From positions 1 through 39,131 of the forward strand of contig JACWAM010000068.1 in the NCBI GenBank assembly GCA_014874265.1: DNA of 39,131 bases, in the 5' to 3' direction. Positions 27,928 through 36,190 of the stretch are shown piece after piece (positions within the stretch are counted from its first letter, which is position 1; every line of letters begins with the position of its first letter). The DNA is from Thermoleophilia bacterium. GTDB lineage: Bacteria; Actinomycetota; Thermoleophilia; BMS3ABIN01. Position numbers and translations under genes: made by a program. The notes beneath the pieces were generated by a model. It was not told where the DNA came from. It was given only the letters and a program-made list of their open reading frames with translations, and made no database searches.

Positions 27928-29348
27928 TCCAGCGGAGCCCGGAAGTCACGCTTGCGCACCCGCCAGGCAGCCAGCTGATGCATCCCTTTATAGGCGAGCG
28001 CCTTGGGGCCGCCGGCGTTCATTTTTTCCATCAGCTCCGGACCAGGCGAAGCGAATGGCATGTAAAAATCAATAATCATGTCAACTTTTTCCTTGTAAAC
28101 CGGATCCACCCAGGGCGTATGCAGCTCGGTAAGGTCAAAGTCCTCCCAGGCCTCGGTGTAGGGAGGTGGCGCAAAACCCAGCCGCACCGCTTCGTCAAAC
28201 ATCGGCGCCCCCGGGTAGGGAGCAAAGAAAAAGCCATGCACCTCAAAATTCTCGTTAATGGCCTTGATCCCCTCGATCATCTTCATCGTCGCGTCGATGT
28301 CCTTCTGCGGCTCGCCGGGAAAGCCAAACATCGTCGTAAACCGCGCCGTGATCCCCAGCCGGTTGCAAATGCGCGCCACGTGGAACGTATCCTCCACGGT
28401 CGTCTGCTTGCCGATATACTCCAGCGCTTCCTGCGATCCTGATTCGGCGCCCAGAAGCAGCCGCCGGCAACCGGCGTCGCGAACCAGCTGCTGCAAGTCC
28501 CCGGGAAATTCGATGAACTGCTTGGTGCGTACGTCCGCGGCCCATTTCAGGTTCAGCTTCCGCTCGATCAGCCCCTCGCAGATGGCGCGGACCCGCTTCT
28601 TGCTGACAAAGAAGTTCGTGTCGGCAAAATCGATGGCGTTGACGCCGTACTTCTTGACCAGATTCTCAAGGTCGTCCACCACACGCTCGGCGGAGAACGG
28701 CTTCCAGCCGCGGCCATACATGGAAGTCTCGGCGCAAAAACCGCAGCCAAACGGGCACCCCTGCGAAGAAAAGTACTTCATCGTGCGGGTGCCGACATCA
28801 TTGACCATGTACTTTTCTGTATCAATGATATCGTATGGAGTCGGCGGAAACTGGTCCAGATCCACCAGCGCGGGATAGGCGCCGATTACCGGTTTGCCAT
28901 CCTGCTTGTAGCAAAGCCCGGGAATTCCCTCCAGCGAGCCGTCTTCAGTCCCGGCCAGCCGCCGGGCCAGCTCGGTGGCGGCGATCTGTCCCTGGCCGCG
29001 GATAATGATATCTACATACGGCTCCGCCAGCGTCTGCTCCGGTAGCATGCTGGCATGATAGCCGCCCCAGATAACGGGAATATCCGGGTAAGACTGCTTG
29101 ACCGCGCGCGAGATGGCGACGGCGTCGCGGATCTGCAGGCCGGTCATCACCGAGAGGCCGACGTAGAGCGCCCCCCGGGCAGCTTCAAGAATGTCAGGAA
29201 TATGGGGATGGATGACCCGGCCGTCGACGATTTTAATGTCAAAACCGGCTTCCATCAATGGCGCAGCCACCGCCATCAGCGGCAGCGGCGCCCAGACATT
29301 GCTCTCGCGCATAAGGCGCGGAAAAACCAGAGTTACTTTTTCACTCAC
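27894..29348 (-). CDS. B12-binding-domain radical SAM protein (paralog C, GTG start)
   Basis: VGLSVMTGLQIRDAV; VIWGGYHASMLPEQ; SSQGCPFGCGFCAETSMYGRGW; LGAESGSQEALEYIGKQT; FAPYPGAPMFDE. Confidence 0.92.
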   Translation of the reverse strand: MSEKVTLVFPRLMRESNVWAPLPLMAVAAPLMEAGFDIKIVDGRVIHPHIPDILEAARGALYVGLSVMTGLQIRDAVAISRAVKQSYPDIPVIWGGYHASMLPEQTLAEPYVDIIIRGQGQIAATELARRLAGTEDGSLEGIPGLCYKQDGKPVIGAYPALVDLDQFPPTPYDIIDTEKYMVNDVGTRTMKYFSSQGCPFGCGFCAETSMYGRGWKPFSAERVVDDLENLVKKYGVNAIDFADTNFFVSKKRVRAICEGLIERKLNLKWAADVRTKQFIEFPGDLQQLVRDAGCRRLLLGAESGSQEALEYIGKQTTVEDTFHVARICNRLGITARFTTMFGFPGEPQKDIDATMKMIEGIKAINENFEVHGFFFAPYPGAPMFDEAVRLGFAPPPYTEAWEDFDLTELHTPWVDPVYKEKVDMIIDFYMPFASPGPELMEKMNAGGPKALAYKGMHQLAAWRVRKRDFRAPLEWRLKKWRAGH

Positions 29349-29385
29349 GGGACCCCCGGGAAGCGTGAAACATGGAACAATCCAA

Positions 29386-29394
29386 ATTATAGCA
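29386..29394 (-). promoter_or_regulatory. extended -10 promoter candidate (TGCTATAAT) for the paralog C operon
   Basis: minus-strand TTGCTATAATTTGG about 38 nt upstream of the GTG start; no convincing -35. Confidence 0.4.
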
Positions 29395-29478
29395 AGTTCA
29401 GCCGCGCCCTAGCTGCCGACCTGGCTTCTTTATTGCTTGATAGCCGACGAGATTGCGGGAAGAAAGATCTCCTTAATC

Positions 29479-29529
29479 CAATAATAAAAAAGGCTTGCGT
29501 TTGCGTGATCAATTTAAGCGGTCAAGCCT
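29479..29529 (-). terminator. intrinsic-terminator-like hairpin on the minus strand (AGGCTTG-N25-CAAGCCT + T-tract)
   Basis: minus strand reads AGGCTTGACCGCTTAAATTGATCACGCAAACGCAAGCCTTTTTTATTATT; 7-bp stem with a long loop. Confidence 0.3.
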
Positions 29530-29620
29530 GCCTCAAAGCCTGCCGAAAAACCGGATCGAGCCCTGATATTGGTTGATTAAGTTCGAGTAAATCAATAAAC
29601 TTTGTTTAGTCGGCTTTAAT

Positions 29621-31312
29621 ATGGGATCTTCTCAAACCTTGGCTAAAAAAGACAATTCCTCTGTTCGCGGAAGCTTGCCCGGGTTCCTTCTGAGTCCGGG
29701 AGCAGTCCTGTTCATAATCATCGCATTTGCTGCCGCGATCCGCATCTGGGCGGCGCATATTCATCCCTTGATCATGAATGACGAGACGGTTTACGCCCGG
29801 ATGGCCCAAAATCTGCGAGCGGGTCACCTTCCCTGGGACATAACCGGCAATGCCGATACTGTTTGGACTCCCCTGCTGCCAATCACCATGGCAGGGCTGC
29901 GGCCGTTGGTAAACAACATGGTTACGGCCGGCTATATTACCGATATCTTTTTTGGCAGCCTGCTGCTGATTCCCACATATTTGCTCGGCGTCGAACTCGT
30001 GAACAGGCGTGTCGGCCTTCTGGCCGCGGCGCTAATGGGTATCTCCCCGCTCTTTGTTAATTTCTCTTCCATGATTTACAGCGAAAGCGAATATATTTGT
30101 TTCTTCCTGTTTGGACTCCTTTTTGGCTGGCGGCTGTTGACCCGGAAGACGCTTTCGACCGGCATCCTTACCGGCGTTGCTCTCGGTATTGCCTATATCT
30201 CAATTGCGACAGCCGTCATTTATCTGGTCATTTTACTCGTGCTGGGCCTGCTGGTAGCGCATTTTAGCCATTCCTGGAAACAGCTATTAAAGCCGTTATT
30301 GCTGATGGTTGCTGTTTTTCTAGTTATTGGCGCGCCCTATGTTTTCTTCCTGCACACCCAGCTTCATCAATGGACTTTCACCGGCAAGGATGCTTCTGGC
30401 AAATCAGCGGCTCTCGACCGCGGCTGGGATTCCACCGCCGGCTGGAACGACGGCGCCATGGCTCTGACGGCAAATGGCACGGAAACTCAACTTGATCAAG
30501 TAAATCAAAGCTCCAACAATGAAAGTACGCTGGGCGCTTTTTTTCATCATCCTTTGCAGCGGATTAAGACTTTTTACACAGACCTGGGCCAGGCAGAGAG
30601 AAAGATTCCCGATGTACTGTTCATAGGTTTATTGCCGCTTTTCGGCCTGGGCCTGTTCGCTAACTCATGGGATATCTCACGCGCCAAACGGATCGGATAT
30701 ACATTCCTGATGATCACACCCGCAATTCCCATGCTAGCCGTCTGGTTTGACGGCAACACCCGCTTTTTTATGCCCTTCCTGCCGCTGATAATGATCTGGG
30801 TTGCCAACGGCTGGCGGCAACTGGAGGTATGGGGACAAAAAACAGTAACTCAGTTAACAAAGAACAGCGGCCACAGCCGGCTTTACATAAATCTGATACC
30901 CTGGGTTGTTGGGGTGCTTGTTATTCTTCCCATTTTGCCTGTGGACCGCGGTACCGTCCAGGCGGAATCTTATCCGGTAGGAATGGAAGAAGCGGGAAAA
31001 GCAATCCATGGCAAACTTGACCAGAAGAAGCTTATGTGTCTTGAGACTATTCCTGCCTATTACGCGGGAGACGACTGGGTGGAATTTCCGGACGGCACCT
31101 ACAAGCAAATAACGGCATATGCCAGGGCCCACGGGGTGAATTACATGGTCATTGACGCGGGTGAGATGAAAGAATGGCGGCCGCAGCTGGAAATCCTGCT
31201 GCAGGCACAATCAAAACATCCAGAATGGTCGCTTGTTACAATTAAAGACAAGCGCGGCGGAGATGATGAAACCTATGTTTTTCAGCTGCACAGGAATTTG
31301 AGCCAGGTTTGA
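29621..31312 (+). CDS. PMT/ArnT-like membrane glycosyltransferase
   Basis: IRIWAAHIHPLIMNDETVYARMAQNLRAGHLPWDITG; TPLLPITMAGLRPL; multiple TM helices; FDGNTRFFMPFLPLIMIWVANGW. Confidence 0.78.
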   Translation: MGSSQTLAKKDNSSVRGSLPGFLLSPGAVLFIIIAFAAAIRIWAAHIHPLIMNDETVYARMAQNLRAGHLPWDITGNADTVWTPLLPITMAGLRPLVNNMVTAGYITDIFFGSLLLIPTYLLGVELVNRRVGLLAAALMGISPLFVNFSSMIYSESEYICFFLFGLLFGWRLLTRKTLSTGILTGVALGIAYISIATAVIYLVILLVLGLLVAHFSHSWKQLLKPLLLMVAVFLVIGAPYVFFLHTQLHQWTFTGKDASGKSAALDRGWDSTAGWNDGAMALTANGTETQLDQVNQSSNNESTLGAFFHHPLQRIKTFYTDLGQAERKIPDVLFIGLLPLFGLGLFANSWDISRAKRIGYTFLMITPAIPMLAVWFDGNTRFFMPFLPLIMIWVANGWRQLEVWGQKTVTQLTKNSGHSRLYINLIPWVVGVLVILPILPVDRGTVQAESYPVGMEEAGKAIHGKLDQKKLMCLETIPAYYAGDDWVEFPDGTYKQITAYARAHGVNYMVIDAGEMKEWRPQLEILLQAQSKHPEWSLVTIKDKRGGDDETYVFQLHRNLSQV

Positions 31313-31315
31313 TTT

Positions 31316-32800
31316 CTAGTCATCTTTTATTCGTTTCAGGCTCTCGACAACCCACCATTCAGCCGGCATCTGCCAGTATTTTTTTTGGCACCGATATGAA
31401 CTAACTTTTTCCATCATGTCAACATATCGTCTGCGGAGCCGCCTGCCTTTCGAATGTGCGAGCACTGAAGCTGACGGATATCCGAAGGTAAGGTAAAAAT
31501 CTCTCTGCTTCATCCGGTTGGCAAATTTCTGGCTCACCCAGGGAAGGTTGCATTCGAAACTGTTGAATTGTGACCATTCTTCAAACGTGGCCGGCTGCTG
31601 AAAGCCCATATCACATGCCTTTTCATAAAGGGCGTGGCCGGGCATGGGGGCGAAGAAGAACATCGCCGATCTGTACTCCCCGGTTATCTCGGATATCTGC
31701 TGGATCATATCCCAGGTTTCTTCAACTTCCTCAGCAGTTTCACCGGGAAAGCCGACAATGAAGAAAAATGAAACATGAAAACCATGCCTCCTGGCAATCC
31801 GGGCGGCTTCAATCGTCTCCTCCCGCGATATATCTTTCTGCATCACATTCAGCATATTATCAGAGCCGCTTTCAGCACCAACCGAAAGATCTGACAATCC
31901 GCTTGATTTAAATGTCTGGATGGATTCCTCGGAGAATTTGACTATTTGATTCGAACGGGCATAAGCCGTCCATTTAAGATCCAGGCCCCGGTCCGTACTC
32001 AACTGGGCTATTTCTCGAGATCTGTGTTCTTTGACAAAAAAATTTGCGTCCACGTAGGCAACCCCATCGAGATGAAAATGACTCTTGAGAAACTCGACGT
32101 CTGACATCACTCGGTCAGGACTGTAGGAGAGCCAACGCCTGCCGTAAACCAGGGGCTCGGCGCAAAACTGGCATCGATAGGGACATCCTTGACTTGAAAC
32201 GTAATTAATCGCGCGCTTGCCTGCGTTTGGCAAACCGGAAATATAGCGCTCCGGATGATCCAGTTTCTCATAGGGGAGGCGTGGAAAATTATTGATGTCT
32301 TCCATTTTACGGGATGGATTGGAAATGACTTCACCCTGCCGCTGGATGGTAGTGCCGGCAACATCCGCAAAATCTTCACCCTGGCTGAGCAGGCCAGCTA
32401 TTTCCAGGAGCGTCCTTTCACCCTGCCCCCTGACTACGGCGTCAACATACTTATTCTTGCATGTTTGTTCCGGCAGGATCGATGGATGATAACCGCCCCA
32501 TATTATCGGCAGTTCATGGCCCGCCAGACGTACAGCTTTTGCGGCCTCCAGACCATGAAATATTTGCGGCCCGCTCATGCTGCTGATGCCAAGCAAAAGC
32601 GCGTCGAAACAGTTATCCACGACATTTTTCACCGCATCGGCGTCGGCATCGCCATTAATCATGGTGACATCGTATCCTTCCGCCAGTAAGGGAGCCGCAA
32701 GCGCCATTATCGGCAAAGGCACCAGTGCTGAAGACCAAGGCAACCTTTGCTTGAAGTACGGCTTGGGATAAAACAGGACAACTTTGTTTTTTACGTCCAT
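31316..32800 (-). CDS. B12-binding-domain radical SAM protein (paralog D)
   Basis: LGISSMSGPQIFHGL; IIWGGYHPSILPEQ; SSQGCPYRCQFCAEPLVYGRRW; VGAESGSDNMLNVMQKD; FAPMPGHALYEK. Confidence 0.92.
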   Translation of the reverse strand: MDVKNKVVLFYPKPYFKQRLPWSSALVPLPIMALAAPLLAEGYDVTMINGDADADAVKNVVDNCFDALLLGISSMSGPQIFHGLEAAKAVRLAGHELPIIWGGYHPSILPEQTCKNKYVDAVVRGQGERTLLEIAGLLSQGEDFADVAGTTIQRQGEVISNPSRKMEDINNFPRLPYEKLDHPERYISGLPNAGKRAINYVSSQGCPYRCQFCAEPLVYGRRWLSYSPDRVMSDVEFLKSHFHLDGVAYVDANFFVKEHRSREIAQLSTDRGLDLKWTAYARSNQIVKFSEESIQTFKSSGLSDLSVGAESGSDNMLNVMQKDISREETIEAARIARRHGFHVSFFFIVGFPGETAEEVEETWDMIQQISEITGEYRSAMFFFAPMPGHALYEKACDMGFQQPATFEEWSQFNSFECNLPWVSQKFANRMKQRDFYLTFGYPSASVLAHSKGRRLRRRYVDMMEKVSSYRCQKKYWQMPAEWWVVESLKRIKDD

Positions 32801-32972
32801 TTTGCCCCCCTGGCATTAACGATGCGTTTAAGAAATTTCTGATATCGTCCTGCCGCACCGGCAGCACCCCGGCTCACACGCTCTGGCAGGCGCGTGAAGC
32901 TGCGCCGTCCAGTATCAGTCGCGTGCAAAAAAAGGAAATTTAGGTTTGGCCTATTCTTGAAAGTCTGTTTAT

Positions 32973-33009
32973 ATTAGTCATTTAGATAAAATTAGTCAAC
33001 TGGACTAAT
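32973..33009. promoter_or_regulatory. three-part ATTAGTC motif: direct repeat (18-bp register) plus inverted GACTAAT
   Basis: ATTAGTC at 32973-32979 and 32991-32997, GACTAAT at 33003-33009 (perfect 7-bp palindrome arms around AACTG). Confidence 0.4.
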
Positions 33010-33157
33010 TAGATCATATGAAGTATATACGTTGCATCACTTCTGAAACTGCCCAACCTGCGGTTTGCTTTTTTAGCAATCAGGGATTACAAAGCGATGA
33101 AGCCGCTCCGTAAGGAAATAAATTGGCCTTCTGGCGGCCGGTGAGATTGGGGTTTGG

Positions 33158-33202
33158 CGCCATCTTGCCCGGAAGCGCAGCAACCGCTCCCGGGCAATGG
33201 CG
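33158..33202 (-). terminator. strong stem-loop just downstream of the carbamoyltransferase gene
   Basis: CGCCATCTTGCCCGG ... CCGGGCAATGGCG (13 pairs with one bulge region), no U-tract. Confidence 0.5.
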
Positions 33203-33218
33203 TGGGTGTGGTTCGGGT

Positions 33219-34985
33219 TTAGTTGGCTTTTAGCGAATCAGCCTGGGCGATGGCGGCAATTTCGTCATAGTTGGTTTTCTTGGAAACGATGAAATCGCCT
33301 AGCACCAGATAATCAAGGCCGGTGGTAAAGAAACAGCGGATCGCATCCGTGGGAGAGTTGACAATCGGTTCGCCCTTAACATTAAAACTCGTGTTCAGAA
33401 CCATGGGACAACCGGTCAGTTTATAAAAAGACTCGATCATGGCATGATACTTGGGATTCGCGGACGCGCTGACGGTCTGGGGGCGTGCAGTGCCATCCAC
33501 GTGAGTTACCGCCTGAATTGAGCTCCGCTTTTCTTTTCTTACCTTGGGAATAAGCAGCATGTATGGGGAGGGAATATCCAGCTCGAACCATTCACCGGCG
33601 TGTTCCTCCATAACCGAGGGAGCGAAGGGCCGGAACTCTTCCCTGAACTTGATGCGGGCATTGACGATATCCTTGTTTTCCGCAGGTCTGGGATCCGCCA
33701 GAATGCTCCGCGATCCCAGCGCCCGGGGGCCAAACTCGCTGCGGCCCTGAAACCAGCCAATGATAGCCCCGTCAGCCAGCAATTTTGCCACTGTCTCCGG
33801 CGCATTCTCCAAGCGATAACCGGTAAGCCCGCTGTTTTTCAGCTCCCGCTCAATTTCCTCATCAGAGTAACCGCTGCCCCAGTAGGCATGATCAAACTCA
33901 ATCCGCTTTTCGATGCCGTAAATATGATGGCGAGCCAAAAGCGCCGCTCCCAGGGATACGCCCCCATCGTTCGACGCCGGCTGAATGAAAATGTTTTCCG
34001 GCGACAGCTCCCGGTAAATCTGATAATTCATGACTCCATTCAGGCAGACTCCACCCGAGAGGCACAGGTTTCTGGTTGCCGTCAAATCAAACAGATGGCG
34101 CACAATCTCGACGCCGACCTCGTTGAGTCTGGCCTGCAGGCTGCTGGCGATATCCATGTGCACCCTGGTGATATTTTCGCCCTTCCGGCGCGGCGGACCG
34201 AATGTTTTTTCCACCAGGGAAGTCCAGTTATGTCCCTCCTTGCAGTCGGAATACAAATAATACTGGTTGTAATCGGTATTGACATGAAAAATACTATCTG
34301 GGTCAAACCGGAAAATTTTCCTCATTTGATCAAGATATTTCGGCTCACCGTACGATGCCAGGCCCATGACCTTGTATTCATCAAAGATTCCAAATCCTAG
34401 ATAAAGCGTAAAGGCGTCGAAGACCATTCCCAAGGACTCGGGCAAGAAGGATTCGCTGAGCTTCCTGATTCTCGATCCCTCCCCCACGCCGAGAAGGCCG
34501 GTGCTCCACTCGCCGCGGCCATCGATCGAGAGGATGCCGGCACGTTCGAACGGAGAAGCAAAAAAAGCGCTTGCTGCATGGGCCAGATGATGCTCAACAA
34601 ACTCCAGCCGCGCCTTTGGCAAAAGCGTTTGCACTATTTTCCCATCATCCAAAGTTCCAAAATAGAGGTCTCTGAGAAAATTGATTTTCCGGCGAATTAC
34701 CTGAGGTTTTAACGAATCAAAATAAAGAATGCCCAGCCGCTTAAGCAGATTTCCATAGGGAGTCCAGCCAACGATGGCGCAATCGACGCTCTCGTTTGAG
34801 ACGCCGGCATATTCGAGACAGAACTTGATGCTCTCGTATGGGAAGCCGCCATCGTGCTTTATCCGGGTGAGCCGCTCTTCTTCAATCGCGGCAACCAGCT
34901 TGTTCCCCACGATCAGCGCGGCGCTTGAATCGTGCCCACTGGAGCAATTGATGCCCAGGATTACTTTTTCTTTGCCATATGCCAT
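33219..34985 (-). CDS. carbamoyltransferase, NodU/CmcH/TobZ family
   Basis: ILGINCSSGHDSSAALIVGNKLVAAIEEERLTRIKHDGGFP; HHLAHAASAFFASPFERAGILSIDGRGEW; SEFGPRALGSRSILADPR; FREEFRPFAPSVM; VTHVDGTARPQTV; LNTSFNVKGEPIVNSPTDAIRCF. Confidence 0.95.
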   Translation of the reverse strand: MAYGKEKVILGINCSSGHDSSAALIVGNKLVAAIEEERLTRIKHDGGFPYESIKFCLEYAGVSNESVDCAIVGWTPYGNLLKRLGILYFDSLKPQVIRRKINFLRDLYFGTLDDGKIVQTLLPKARLEFVEHHLAHAASAFFASPFERAGILSIDGRGEWSTGLLGVGEGSRIRKLSESFLPESLGMVFDAFTLYLGFGIFDEYKVMGLASYGEPKYLDQMRKIFRFDPDSIFHVNTDYNQYYLYSDCKEGHNWTSLVEKTFGPPRRKGENITRVHMDIASSLQARLNEVGVEIVRHLFDLTATRNLCLSGGVCLNGVMNYQIYRELSPENIFIQPASNDGGVSLGAALLARHHIYGIEKRIEFDHAYWGSGYSDEEIERELKNSGLTGYRLENAPETVAKLLADGAIIGWFQGRSEFGPRALGSRSILADPRPAENKDIVNARIKFREEFRPFAPSVMEEHAGEWFELDIPSPYMLLIPKVRKEKRSSIQAVTHVDGTARPQTVSASANPKYHAMIESFYKLTGCPMVLNTSFNVKGEPIVNSPTDAIRCFFTTGLDYLVLGDFIVSKKTNYDEIAAIAQADSLKAN

Positions 34986-35080
34986 TGAAGCTTCCTTTCG
35001 GGGGAGACAACTTTGTTTCGTAATGCCGTCTGCCTAACCATCTGCTAACAATAAAAACCGTGCCGGCTTCCCAATCGTCA

Positions 35081-36124
35081 TCATTTCTCGCCGACCAAAA
35101 CTACTTCTTCCCCCAAACCCGGGCGTATCTTCAGGAGCAGCCATTCAAACATCTGTATCCCAAATGCTCCCAAACGGTCAAGCAAACCCGGATTGCGCAA
35201 GACATAATATCCTGTTCTTTCAATCGCTTTGTTGGCGAGGTACAGGGGCGCGGCATGACGCACGCTGGTCATGACCTGCAGCTTATTAAAACCTGCTATC
35301 TCCGCCATTCGCTTCAACGAACCGGGTGAAAATACAAACAGGTGCCGGGGTGAATCCATAAACATTACATCTGCGTGCTTGAAAACCCGGCTTCCCAAAC
35401 TTTCAATGTTTGGCGTGATCATCACGAATTTTCCGCCCGGTTCCAGAATGCGATAAAACTCCCTCAGCAAGGAAACAGGGTCATAAACATGCTCGATGAC
35501 ATGATTGCTGATGATGGCTCCGAAATAGCCATCCGGATATTTGATCTCTTCGGGAGTGCCGTGCTTGACCTCCAGGCCTTTGGACCGGGCATGCTCTACG
35601 GCGGAAGGATCCCGATCAGCGCCTTCCACCTGCCAGCCAAGCTCCTTCATGATTTTTAACTGTTGCCCGGCGCCGCATCCGACCTCGAGCAGCCGCTTCC
35701 CCGGGCATGCGGGCAGCAGCATCACGCTCAGGTCACTGGAAGCCTTCCATCCCGGATGCAACAGGATGAGCTTGCTCATCAGCCTTTGCGGGGCGCTTGT
35801 GCCATCGTTCCCGTAACCGTACCTTGTTGATAAATATCCTTTTTTAAGATATTCATAAATTCTCTTGCTTTCATTTCCCGGATTTTCTCCACCTTCATGA
35901 GTGAAGTAATTCTCATAGGCCCGGGAAATATCTTCCTCGATCGGCATGGGATCGAGCCAGACCAGCCCGCAGCTCTTGTTAACACACTTTTTTGAGCTCC
36001 ATGTGCCCGGCGTTTTAAAAAAGAGGTCTGTTAAATCCTGGAATAAAACCCTGCCCTCCCCGCCACAGGCGGGACATTTATGAACAGGCTCGGTCCTGAT
36101 TATTTCCTTGGCATTATCTGTCAT
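35081..36124 (-). CDS. class I SAM methyltransferase with N-terminal zinc ribbon
   Basis: HKCPACGGEG...SKKCVNKSCGLVWLDPMP; RLLEVGCGAGQQLKIMKELGWQVEGAD; ISNHVIEHVYDPVSLLREFYRILEPGG. Confidence 0.9.
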   Translation of the reverse strand: MTDNAKEIIRTEPVHKCPACGGEGRVLFQDLTDLFFKTPGTWSSKKCVNKSCGLVWLDPMPIEEDISRAYENYFTHEGGENPGNESKRIYEYLKKGYLSTRYGYGNDGTSAPQRLMSKLILLHPGWKASSDLSVMLLPACPGKRLLEVGCGAGQQLKIMKELGWQVEGADRDPSAVEHARSKGLEVKHGTPEEIKYPDGYFGAIISNHVIEHVYDPVSLLREFYRILEPGGKFVMITPNIESLGSRVFKHADVMFMDSPRHLFVFSPGSLKRMAEIAGFNKLQVMTSVRHAAPLYLANKAIERTGYYVLRNPGLLDRLGAFGIQMFEWLLLKIRPGLGEEVVLVGEK

Positions 36125-36190
36125 GATATTTCCGCGGAATCAGCGCCTTTGTCAACCATTCCGCCTCTTTTTCGTTAAACCGTCTCTTTT

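Noticed and set aside
26968-27978. 336-aa + strand ORF
   Set aside because: Antisense to the zinc-ribbon methyltransferase, which has clear SAM motifs; no recognisable domain in the antisense product.
32801-33218. Possible cobalamin riboswitch in the long gap near B12-rSAM genes
   Set aside because: Scanned by eye on both strands for a B12 box and the surrounding conserved core; not found. An Infernal/Rfam run would be decisive.
33600-34400. 266-aa + strand ORF
   Set aside because: Antisense to the carbamoyltransferase.
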